Assembly (NCBI GenBank): GCA_902806575.1
Contig: CADCXD010000009.1
Span: forward strand, 868,001-932,000
From: Jackrogersella multiformis
Lineage: Eukaryota; Ascomycota; Sordariomycetes; Xylariales; Hypoxylaceae
Length of the DNA: 64,000 nt
Direction of reading: 5' to 3'
The number at the start of each line of letters is the position of its first letter. The stretch's first letter is position 1. Both the position numbers and the translations under genes were made by a program. Shown in pieces: positions 47,801 to 58,260 of the stretch. Under the pieces are notes generated by a model. That model was not told the origin of the DNA, made no database searches, and was given only the letters and a program-made list of their open reading frames with translations.

Positions 47801-49490
47801 GACCCAGAGAAGAAAGGGGGTGGGAACGGAAATGGATGTTGTCCATTACTAGCAGCCGAGGATCCCGGTATAGGAGGCGAGAAAGGCAGCGGAGGGTATT
47901 GAGTTGAAGTTTGCCGGCTCATGTTTGATACAGCTGGAGAGATAGAAGGGGCAGGTGCAGGCTCATCGTTGCCGAAAGATACACCAAGCGCCCTAAGCTT
48001 CGCCTCGTTCAGCTCATTGACATAATTCCTCCAAGCTATAAGAACATTAGCAGGCTTATATGGCAGGGAGAATTCGAATACAACCTACCATTCAGATCAG
48101 GAAGCGTCACCTGATACTTATGTTCGGATCGCTCATTGGTGATATCACCCTCATCCGGCCATTGACCTCTGCTCTGGGAGTAATTATCGAGGGGATCTAG
48201 AGGAGCATGGGTCCCTTCCAAATCAAATCCACGAATATTGTAGCCCAGCTGCTCCCACGATCGGAACATTGCCGTCACTTCTGATCCATTTAGAGGGATT
48301 GGCGCCTTGCCAGGCTGGCCTCGTACTTCATCCCACGGCAGGCAGACGAGAATGTTCTTTCCTTTCCATGGTACCTTTTTCTTAGGTCGAGGCGTATGGC
48401 CTGCGACTGACTTGATCGGTTTTGCTGGAGTAGCTGGAGGTTCGGTAGGTGCAACTGAGAATGATCCATTCGAACTCGGCTGATCACTCTTGGGTGTTTC
48501 TGACCTGAACGCATCCGAAACAGAATCTATAGTATGGATGCTAGCAGCATCGTGGCGGGTTCTTTCTACACCTAGAGTGTCCATACTTGCGACTCCGCTA
48601 ACGACGCGCCGGTTAAGGACTGCTTGTTTCAAAGTTTCGTTACTAGAACGCTTCCTCGGATGATGCCGGGACGCTAGGCTGGAGGCTCGAAATGGATGAA
48701 GAGTAGCGGCCCGTGGAGTCCTCGGGTCGGCTTCCTCAAACCAACTCGCGTCGTCGCCAGAAATAGAGCCCCTCAATGAAGAGTGCTCACTATCGTCGGT
48801 TCCGTCACTGAGCCAGTGTCGGTGTTCGGAACTGGGGTCGTCGGTAGTATGCTGGCGGATCCAATCCTCAGTTATGCCACGGAGAGGGCGCCGAACACGG
48901 TTTACAAGTACGGCAGCACTTCTTGATAGAGAAGACGAAGGGTGTTCGGGCTCAGTTGTTGCGATCAACGGAGCCGGACGTAGGAAAGGAGTGTTTATCT
49001 CAAGCTGATGCAATGGAGATTCTTCCGATGTTTCGCTGCTGAAGCTTAGTCGGCGAAATTGGTCACTATCTGCGCCCGGGTACGGAGAGCCCCAGCTAGT
49101 TGTAACGTATTGACTATCACCTTCAGTACTGCGATGTGATGTAGATGGTGGCGTCCGAAGATATTCAGATGCCCTGCTCGGGAGCTTTGGGGCAGGAAGC
49201 GGTGGGAGTACCGGAGATGATTCACCGTCGCCGACAGTCGAAGTACTCGATACGGAAGACCTCGCTGAATGACGAGATGGCCAAGCTCCAGTGCCGTCCT
49301 GTGCAGAGGCACGAGGAGGGGTCGACGTCTTTGAAGAATACGTGTTTAGGGGGCCTTTAGCCAAGGTATAGAGATTAGTTCCTGAGGAAGGAATCGTTGG
49401 CTCGAGATTCAAGGGAGACGTGGACGACAAGTTCCGAGGCGAGACATACCACGACGAGATCAGCGCAGACGAGACACGGATCGCCTGCTG
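41860..49490 (-). CDS. Giant coiled-coil protein, ~2,525 aa; first exon not placed
   Basis: One gene with exons up to 49490-48089 and 48035-41860, joined by a 53-base intron (GTAGGT...TTATAG) that restores VTLPDLNAWRNYVNELNEAK. The frame has no ATG between a stop at 49491-49493 and a Met deep inside (MDTLG), while CTAG at 49491-49494 is a good acceptor, so a short 5' exon upstream must supply the start. Counting from 49490: residues 1-370 Ser/Thr/Pro-rich; ~375-485 a conserved-looking block (WKGKNILVCLPWDEVRG, SEVTAMFRSWEQLGYNIRGF); ~500-1700 disordered, acidic, with Phe-rich SFTPTHSFTPSQFVFG repeats; ~1705-2330 long heptad coiled coil with a duplicated LELENRLRSEE / LELEGRLRAEE unit; C terminus ends FFDD. 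Probably a fungal cytoskeletal or cortical scaffold; function not recognised. Confidence 0.85.
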
Positions 49491-52400
49491 CTAGATCTCC
49501 AAATTATTAATCTCGCGTTTATCGTGCGCCCTCCTGGGTTGCCCGATGATTATAGGAATCGGTCCTGGGCCAACTAAGGGGTAAAGGTTACGGTGCCTAG
49601 CAGCGTGGGTACTGTCGCGACGCGTTATTGTGGTGGAAACGAAGGCTCACCGAAGGGATCGGGAGGGTATTTTTTTTAATTAATTAAAAAAGAATTAAAA
49701 GGAGCAGAGCGGAAAACAGAAATTAAAAGAATGGTAGAAATACGCAACTCTCCATCGGTTTCGTCTTGTCTGACGCTATCCGCCTTGAATCCAAGAAACA
49801 ATGACAACAAGATAGACTCGAAAGTATAAAATAAAATAAAAGACGCGATGGAGAGCTTCGGACAGAATGCTGTTGCAAAACTGGTGCCCCCTTGGTTGCG
49901 AAGGAAAAAACCCAAGTTGTCTAAAAATTTGTCCAGGATTGCATGTTCATTGAAATTGCAATTAGATCTAGTCTAGTGCTAAATTGGGGCATGATAGGGG
50001 AGTACATGTAGACGGCAATACCATGGCGGTATTTTATGTGCGAATGGTCCGTGCGTCATGTCACTCTCCAGCGGTCTTTAACAACCCAAATTCGCATTGC
50101 GGACTTGCATAGTGCTTCCCCTCGTCCATAATTACATAAATGGGCCTTACCACCGCCCTGGGTATCCACTCCTGCCACTCTGAGTCGCGCTTTTCCACAT
50201 ATCCACGTATCCATCCGACTAAATCCGTACTAAATTGATGTGATGTTCGAGGTACCTACACTAGCAGACTAGGTAAGTCCAGCCAAGCAGAGCAAATTCA
50301 AATTCACAGCCAAGGCTGGTGAACAACCATTTCTTCCTATTTGTTTTTTATAGCATTTTAGGATATAACAACCCGGCATACCTACCTACCTAGGTAGATA
50401 CCTACCTTAACCAAAGGACCTAGGTATGTTGCGTTAAGTACTTCGGCAATTGGAAATTTAAACTTAAATAGTCGTACGATGACGCAAGCTTCTTATGACT
50501 TAAGTATGTAGAACAATTTATCTTTATTCGTGTTGCTACCTCCTATGTAGATTTGAGGTACTGACACTGGCTATTACCTAGGTACCTAGGTACCTAGTAT
50601 CTTGGATTTTACGACTTCATCATTCTAATAATGTATGATGCACGTGTTCGACAACTACATGTACATATCTCAAATGCGTTCCACTTTACAGGGCATATGA
50701 CAATCGCATTAACCAGATGAAGAACTACCTAGGTAGGTACAAGAGTATTTCTAAATACCTATATCCGGGTTCTATTAAGACCGTGACTGGTAGAGAACAC
50801 AATGCTCTGCAACATTGACGGTGATAAGCAATGGATCATTGATGTGTTGGCAATAAACCTCCTCGGTAAGTACCTATTGTATGTAACACCAGTCTTTACT
50901 TCACCTTGGGTACCGGCAGGTGATGTCTGGAAAGGCATAAGGTTCGAATCCTCCAGGTTTTTATATCCGCAACTGGTTATCAATCTTCCGCTACTCGGCA
51001 TCATCCACACGTATAGTCGTAAGCCGGGGACGGCGGGATATTATAAAGGGTACGACATTGTGAATCGGTGTGGTTTGGTAAGGCGAGAATATAAATCATG
51101 GTAGCCCCGTCACCAGAATAGCTGTCGATGCCCAATTGCTCTACCTCTTTCCTTTACCTATATCCGATATTATCTAGATGATTATATTTAGAATCCTACT
51201 TTTAACGAATACCGAGATACCTAGCTAATAACACGACGAATTAATGTAGTCGAGTAGAGATGGATACTAAACCCCTTCCGCTAATGGGATCGTGGTTGTT
51301 GGTAAAGACCTCCGAGTCTAGTCTATCTCCGAGCCACAAGCAACAAACAATGTAATAACTAAAGGGATCAATAAAAGGTGGACAAGAATGTTAGACTGAG
51401 CGGGACTTGGAACATACGAACGACAATATAACCTTGGAAGCAAACGTCAAAAACAGCGAGACAAACCTCCGGAAAACTCTATATAAAAATAAAGAGCGCC
51501 GTCGAACTTAAGACAAAACATAGAATACATCTGGATATACCTACTTAACATCACCCAGCCTTCCCGAAAACGCTAAGATTAGCCATGCGACGAGCGGCCA
51601 GGGATGGGCCGGCCGAAGGTAGAATGCCTAGTCCCGGATTCCAGACACTGGCTAAAATCATCGGAGCATCTTCGGACGAAGCGCCACGGCATCATATTCT
51701 AATATTCTACCTAGCCAGCTAGGTAATATTCTAGATCGATGCAAGCAAGTCACTTTGATGAAATGTTTTCGTGCGAGGTGATGGGGCTGCAGGTTCCAGG
51801 AGACTCTATGGATCACCTACACAAGAGTACCTAAGCAGATAGGTTAGATACCTACATAAGGTACCTACCTACCTAGGTAGGTAATAGGATATTAGCATCG
51901 GCACAGCTCTAACTAAGCTCGCGCATCGCGCACTATATCGGAGGTGAAAATGAAAGGAATATTCCCCCCTCAGCCACGACTTCCGTCTCAATTAGAAGTA
52001 GGTTCTGTAACAATCCAAATTATAATATATGTTGTAAGTATATGGCGGCACAATAAACTACCTAGGTAGATCATGAGGATAAATGATAAATTAGTGCCGG
52101 ACAATGTTTCGAAACACCATCCTGTGTTACGAATAAATTTCATCAGCATAGTTTTAGCTCATCGCCATAGGATAATTATCTGACGTGGTTGTTTGTAAGG
52201 TCAGTTTGTTAGATACCTAGGAGGTACCTAATAGGTCGAACTTGATTGTCAAATAGGTACTACGAAGACCAAGGGCCTATGAAAGCCTATGACCATCACT
52301 CTTAGTCTGACAGGTCAGACAGCATGCAACGTTGTTCGATCGACATTACACAGGCGTCCCTATGGGTATGTAGGTATGTACTACTTGCGTGAAATCCAGG

Positions 52401-53804
52401 GACCTAAAGAGCCACTACACTAGTTGTGGCTGTGTGGCTACCCTTTCTCGGCTTGGGATTCGGGGCAAGTCTTCCAAGCCCTTCCCGACAGACCCTGATG
52501 ATCATTAGATCTACTGCTAGTAAGTGAAATGGGGTTATTATGAGATACATATTCTTGTGTACATACGCTACATATGCCCACAACTCCATGTCGTACCTAA
52601 GGAGAAAGAGGGTTCTTTAATGGACACCCGCAGTTTTGAGGTACCTAACCAGACTGAGCCTTCGAGGAGAAAGTACCGAAGTTCTTATATCTTAGTATTT
52701 AAAAAGCGAAAATCTTTGACGATGGTAAAGTTACCTCTAGGTATGTAGATAGGTATATACCTACCTAGGTACCTAGGTAGGTAGGTATGTAAAGTGTAAA
52801 GACAAAGAGGATGCCACTATTTTTAGTCAAGTTTCGAAAAGGTACATACTACGTAGTACTTGCGCATCGCTGCCGAAACTCGGTAGACCCGGACTAACCT
52901 ACTGTTAGTAGTAAGGGAGCACTTGAGGTCCCCAACAGCTCTGCCAATGGGAATACTTAATCGACTAGGTTACCTAGGTATTTCAAGTATATACCTGTAG
53001 AAAAATAATGCATGAATTCTAACGGGTTCGCGATGGAGATAGAAGACTAGAATAGAAGGTTAAATCGAATCCAGGTAATGGCCGGTGCAGAAGAAAATCT
53101 CAGGGTACGAAGTACACAGGTAGGTGTCTAGCCTGGCTAGCCTCCAGGTGATCAGAAGGTAAGGTTTCGTCTAAGAAACTCACCATGTTTATGTGACTCC
53201 ACTAAACGCTCCACTCGCCCCTGACCTTTGTTGGCCGATGATTGGGTCTTTGATTAAAAATTATGCGCGAACCCTCAATACAGCGCAAGCTTTGTGCAAA
53301 TACGAAGTTAATGTAACCATACTGCCATATCAAGCCAAGCCTGTTAACCTTCTCCTTCCGTTTCCCAACCGAATCCATGCCTTCGTCAGATTCTTCACAT
53401 CCTACTTTTGGTCAGTCATTCGTTTCTTTTCCCTCATTAAACCAAAAAAAAAACACCATACCTAGGTATCGCATCTTTTCCTAAGTCCATCATTACATCT
53501 GTTCTTCCTGAGGTTTGAGGTTTCACAACTTCACCTCTACACTTTGCCCTAGTTATCTCTATCTCTCCCTGACACTCGACCCCTTATATTTTGTCGCGAC
53601 GAACTTGATAGAGTACCTACCTGGGTAGTCTCCTGTCGCGTGCCATCAAGCGACACATCTAAGTTTATTAGACGGCGCTTCATATTTCCACGTGTCACGA
53701 AAACTATCATCTCGCTAGAGCCTCAAAAGAAGGGGAGGGACGGATCCATCCATTCAATTCTCACCTCTCATTCCCCATTACTCTAGCCCATATATCGGTC
53801 GACC
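49491..53804. other. Gene-free stretch of about 4.3 kb
   Basis: The left end probably holds the missing first exon and promoter of the giant coiled-coil gene; no convincing ATG-donor pair stands out. Palindrome clusters near 50385, 50575-50600, 50725, 51860-51890, 52230 and 52740-52790. A 100-codon frame at 50802-51104 starts with ATG but has no recognisable domain. No RNA gene found. Confidence 0.6.
52758..52783. repeat. Perfect 26-bp palindrome of the dispersed motif
   Basis: Left half TACCTACCTAGGT (52758-52770) is exactly complementary to the right half (52771-52783). It is the longest perfect version of the ACCTAGGT palindrome I found in the window, and flanking TAGGTA words extend the pattern. 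Confidence 0.92.
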
Positions 53805-54680
53805 ATGTATTCGAAGCGGCTTGTTCAAGTGCTGATGGTGGCGCTCTCGGTGTCATCCGTCACTGGTGTAGCTTGGCTCGACGGCCGAGGCACCGGCATG
53901 GGTCACCTAGAAGCCAAGAGGCAAGACGACACCATCTCAATTGGAACCATCAATGTTGACCCGACGGCGGCGAGCGATTCAGCAACATCCGCATCTAGCA
54001 CAGGGGAACCGTCGTCATCGACTACCGTTCCTTCGTCGACATCTGTCCCGACTAGCACTATTGTGCCTACCTCAACTGTCACCCCAACAGAGAACACTAC
54101 GCCGACGCAGACGCCGACGTCGACTCAACCAACCCCGACCAGTACCAATGGCCCAACTAGCACGATTCCTCCTACAACTAACCCGACTGTACCCTCAACA
54201 ACCGCCCCCACAGTAACGTCCACTAGTGACGGCGGTAGCACATCTGAAGCTCCTTTGACGACCGCAGAGCCTGTTACTTCGACATTCGTGACCGTGATAA
54301 CCACTACAGATTCGGCCGGAAATTCAATTACTACCTCGTCCTCGAGCACTGTGATATCTACACCTACTGCTGCATCTGGGTCGCAAAACTCGCAGCCAGG
54401 CATGCCCCAGGATACTAAGAATATCGTCATTGGGGTCTGTGTCGGTGTCGGTGGCGCCATCGTCCTCGCCGCTGCCGGCGTGCTGATCTGGAGACTCCGC
54501 AGCAAGAGACGGAGCCAGGAGGAGAACGAGGAGCTGGTTAGCTACGGCGACGGATTTGGTGGTCCCGGTACTGCGGAGAAGACCGAGCCTAGCGGTACTA
54601 CCGCCGGCCGCAGCCCATTCCAGAGCACCCTCGAGAGTTACCACGCGCCATCGCAAACGAACGCGGCATCCAACTTCTAG
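53805..54680 (+). CDS. Mid2-like Ser/Thr-rich single-pass sensor candidate, 291 aa
   Basis: Layout of fungal wall-stress sensors. Signal peptide ~1-22 (LVQVLMVALSVSSVTGVAW); dibasic KR at 38-39, a possible Kex2 site; ectodomain ~40-205 almost wholly Ser/Thr/Pro (repeats such as TSTVTPTENTTPTQTPTSTQ) suited to O-mannosylation; TM helix ~207-229 (IGVCVGVGGAIVLAAAGVLI) with Gly-rich face; then RLRSKRR stop-transfer and a ~55-residue cytosolic tail. No WSC cysteine domain is present, so it is closer to Mid2/Mtl1 than to Wsc. Intronless; the ATG follows a pyrimidine-rich leader. Role in cell-wall integrity signalling is inferred from architecture only. Confidence 0.8.
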   Translation: MYSKRLVQVLMVALSVSSVTGVAWLDGRGTGMGHLEAKRQDDTISIGTINVDPTAASDSATSASSTGEPSSSTTVPSSTSVPTSTIVPTSTVTPTENTTPTQTPTSTQPTPTSTNGPTSTIPPTTNPTVPSTTAPTVTSTSDGGSTSEAPLTTAEPVTSTFVTVITTTDSAGNSITTSSSSTVISTPTAASGSQNSQPGMPQDTKNIVIGVCVGVGGAIVLAAAGVLIWRLRSKRRSQEENEELVSYGDGFGGPGTAEKTEPSGTTAGRSPFQSTLESYHAPSQTNAASNF

Positions 54681-56426
54681 GTATGAACATATAAAGTCGT
54701 CGACGGCATCATGCTCATATCCTACTTATTATTCGTCATTATTTTTGAACCCCCCGGCGTCGGAGTTGGAGGTATTCGCATGGCATCATCATGTTCCCCC
54801 ATTTCATAAGCCGGCATCCTATTGGAATAGAAAAACTTCTATCCCGCATCTCATATTACGAAACACGCACATATCTAGAAAAATGGCGAAGGGAGGGGGG
54901 TTTGTCCACGAGACTAGTTGCACGCGTCGAATTTGAGCGATGAGAATAACCTGGGCCGAGCAAGGAGGAGGGCTCTATGATCTAGGTAGTCTACGCAGCC
55001 CCAGAGGCTTGAGGAGAGGGAAACGGGGATATTTGTATACAGCTTCATAATATCAGATTCTTCGATTCTGCCAAATCAAAGTATATAAAATTACTTTGCT
55101 ACTTACTACTTGCTTGGAAATTGCTAGTAACATAATATCATCGTGACGACACAAATCCTAGATCCCAGGTCCTAGATGGATGCAGGAATCGGGTCGAACC
55201 TAATTGTGTGTAGGCGCAATGCTAAGGTTAAGGCAGGTCCCGTGTGAGACCCAAGATATCGGGATCGGCCTAGCAGGAGGCTATGAGTTTATCTTCAAAC
55301 CTTGAGTCGAAATGTGGGACAGTCAGACGCCATCCCGAGATTTTAACCTTCGACAACGTCTTGCCGGGCCCTGAGGAGACATTCGCTCATCCATACACAG
55401 GAACCTTAACTCTGCGAATCAGTGGGGTTCCAGCTAGGGGGATCCGGGGTAAGGTTCCATAGGATATACTAGACCATAGGTTATAAGGTGGATTGGATTA
55501 TTATACAGATGCAAGCGTGCGTTAGGAGTTTTGCTGCGTCTCGAGATCTGGTCTTGCCAAGGTATAAGGTGCAAGATTTCTCTCGATTCCGGGAGGGTGC
55601 TAGTAGCGTTTTTATACCGCCGAGGCCTACACTGCCACGCATTGCTATGGGTTGTTAGGTACCTATCCCTCGAGGACCTAAGCATGGTATCAGATAACGG
55701 CCCCCACATTTCTAGTAGATCTCACGAATTAAAAGCTAAGTTTTAAACGTCTTTACTTAAACTATTAAAACGTTTAATAAGCCCTGGTATGATCAAACTA
55801 AACAATCCAATAAGAATTTAAGAATTCATGTCTAAGCTTAGTAACGATCTTTAAACTTTAATAAAACCCTTTATAAATATCTTAGGAAAAAATAACATCT
55901 ATCCGATACCATGCTTGGGTCCTCGAGGGATAGTAAAGTGCGGTGGTGAAAGAGAGCAATGGATGTGCTGCGGGATCGTATCGTAGCGTAGGTCGTCTCA
56001 GAACGGTTTCAGCATCATCTGCGATCTCCCACCGCCGTCGAGCCAATTGGGTTTCCACCTCGCCCGCCCACGCTTCCGTGTTTCACTTCTTCACTCTGGC
56101 GTAGTATGTGCGTCGCGAGGTTTTTTTATTTTTTATTTTATTATTTTTTGCGAGCTCCGATTGTTTGGACATGTGTGTGTTGTTTGTATCCGTGGATGTG
56201 TAATGTGCAGAGCAACAGGTTTGGCAAATGCACCTAGGAGCCAACACCTTTTTTCCCCCCAACTTAGTTATCCGTGCCCTTATCCATTTTTCCTTCTCTC
56301 TCAAGCTTCGTTACATTAATTGGTTTGCGGTACTACGACCGTCGTCTGCATTAGAGCGACACCGAACTCCTGCGAGATTCAGACGGAAATAGATAGAGAG
56401 AGAGCAGAACGCCAACGACGAACACC
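54681..56426. other. Intergenic containing a MITE
   Basis: 1.7 kb with a TA-flanked inverted-repeat element at 55666-55930 and otherwise no gene. The right end (56270-56426) is a pyrimidine-rich leader of the small secreted protein gene. Confidence 0.7.
55666..55930. mobile_element. MITE-like element, 265 bp, TA target duplication
   Basis: Terminal inverted repeats of about 31 bp begin TCCCTCGAGGACC at the left (55666) and match the reverse complement of the right end (to 55930) with two mismatches, both transitions. A TA dinucleotide flanks each side (55664-55665 and 55931-55932), the target duplication of Tc1/mariner/Fot1-pogo transposons. The interior is A+T-rich with no coding capacity and contains smaller inverted repeats (AAGTTTTAAACG / CGTTTAATAAG). 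It is therefore a non-autonomous element; the autonomous parent is not in the window. Confidence 0.82.
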
Positions 56427-57310
56427 ATGAAGTGCCAAGGCGCTGTTACTCTGTCCCTGCTGGCGGGACTGCTAGCCGGTGTGATGGCCGGCGGCCTCGT
56501 GGACGACCTACGGCGAGACTTCCAGCTGGGTTTGTTCGGGCGGCAACAGCAGGCCATAACAGATTTCCAGGTCCGTAGTCGTCTGCATATAGGTGTTGTG
56601 GTGCTGTTGGTGGTCATTTCCAGATCCAATCTAACTTGTTATATGTAGATGTTTACAACCAGTCCTTTAGGGGGCCAGGCTGCGGCGCAGGTACGTTTCT
56701 TGTCGCCTCGAGACCACATTATGTCTACCTTCCCTGCCTATGTAGGAAGGTACATGGAAAGCGTGCCTAGTAGCTAACAGAAGTGCTGTCGGTAGATAGT
56801 ACAAAACGATGGCGGCGATAGTGACCAAAAACCATTCAAGATCGAGGGTGGTACGAGATCCAGTGGTGATACCTTTGTATGTTACCCTCCTCTCCTCTCT
56901 CCCTACCTCCCTCTTTTACATAGGGCAAGGCATATCCCATAAATACTTGATCCGTCTATTTCCTATCAGCCACACCCGCCTAACTACCCACGCTGTGCTA
57001 ACCACCAAACAGTCCGACTTCAACAGCGCATCCAACCGGGTGTGCGACGACCAGAAGAACGACTGCGCCGACCTCTCCAACAAAGGCGGTGCCTCCTTCA
57101 AAGTTTCAGACTGCGATACTCAAAACGGTAAGTCTGCCTACCGTCCCTTTCTCTATACATGGATACGCATAGGCGATAGTCGACGGTGTACAAGAAAGGT
57201 TGTTAGCAATGTTGTCCGGGAGAGGGCTAACACAGTAGCTAGGCCAATGTAAAGAGGCCAACACGCCTACGGACCAAGACGACAGCTTTCTTTACTTTTG
57301 CGACGACTAG
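56427..57310 (+). CDS. Small secreted cysteine protein, five exons, 149 aa
   Basis: Assembled from 56427-56570, 56649-56690, 56796-56876, 57013-57127 and 57243-57310; every internal phase fits. Introns are 78, 105, 136 and 115 bases, with CTAAC-type branch sites before three of the acceptors. Signal peptide ~1-21 (LSLLAGLLAGVMAGG). An LFGRQQQAITDF segment follows, then IVQNDGGDSDQKPF, and a cysteine region with VCDDQKNDCADLSN, SFKVSDCDTQN and, after the last splice, GQCKEA. I recall this pattern (cysteine-spaced NNC-AD...DCDTQ..QC) from unnamed secreted proteins of many filamentous ascomycetes, but know no function. The first donor (GTCCGT) is weaker than the rest. A wall protein or effector are both possible. 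Confidence 0.75.
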
Positions 57311-58260
57311 GGGGGATATTGTACATACCTACCTAGGTACGGAGTTGGTTTACTAGAGAGCGACTTGATATGGCCTAGGGAGGTTAGAGTTCATGCCCCC
57401 TTTCCGTTTGTGAACATAGGCGGCGGCTGGATGTGGTGATCTCGAGCTAAAAACATCAGAACATAATACCTACCTACACTTGGATATAATCTTCAACCTC
57501 GTCTTCAAGACGAGGTCCCTAAGCGAATTACTCGTATATGGGCTTCTTAATTATATATTACACAAGCGATCAAGGAATCAAAGTTTCAGTCAATTATGTG
57601 TATTAATTACATCTCTATCCGGGAGCTATCGATGGCAAAGGCCGTGAGGGTTTCCATACCTCGAGCTCACCGGGGGATACCTACCGGTATTGGGCAATGA
57701 ATAGTACAGGACTCATACAGTCAAACAATCATACAATCGTAAACAGGCATTCTCGGTTCACGCAGCCTCCGCAAAGCTTTGCACATGATCGAAAAACCAG
57801 GTGGCGAGGACGAGGTGGTTCCGAGGCGCGCAGACAAAATATCACGTATCGTACCGTGCAATGGACAAGACTCAAGGCATCGTGAAAGATTATTAGTAAT
57901 AGTTGGCGATTCATTATACACAAGAAGGCTGATCTATCTGCCTAGCCTCAATCAACCGAATACGCCGGAACTCAAACGACTCTTTAGTATCGAACGCCTG
58001 CCTTTCTGAATCCAGTCCATGCCGTGAAGATTTAACGCGCGATTATGCTTGCCACACCCTATCATCATTACACCTTTAGCCTTATGTCCGGGCTAACCAC
58101 CCCCCTTAGGTATAACAAAGGAAAAAGGGGCGACATCATGTGTGTCAAGCCGGGGGTGGGGTGTTATATCATGGGTCTCGTTTTCTCAATACGTGGTACA
58201 TCTTCGGAAAGGGGACGGAGGGGGTGAACCGTTCTGCTCGGTAGCCTATACCCAGGGATC
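57311..58260. other. Intergenic, convergent 3' ends
   Basis: Between the small secreted protein gene and the NIMA 3' end. One palindrome copy near 57331. No gene seen. Confidence 0.65.

Noticed and set aside
50870..50970. GGTTCGAATCC, a perfect pol III B box, with a possible tRNA upstream
   Set aside because: Only three T-stem pairs form, there is no acceptor stem and no A box at a suitable distance.
50802..51104. ATG-started 100-codon plus-strand frame
   Set aside because: No recognisable domain, no splice partners and it sits in DNA full of the dispersed palindrome; not strong enough to call.
55682..55696. TGGTATCAGA word at the MITE's left end, like a retrotransposon primer-binding site for initiator tRNA-Met
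   Set aside because: The same word is part of the inverted repeat and appears in mirrored form at the right end, with TA duplications and no LTR, so a DNA-transposon derivative explains it better.
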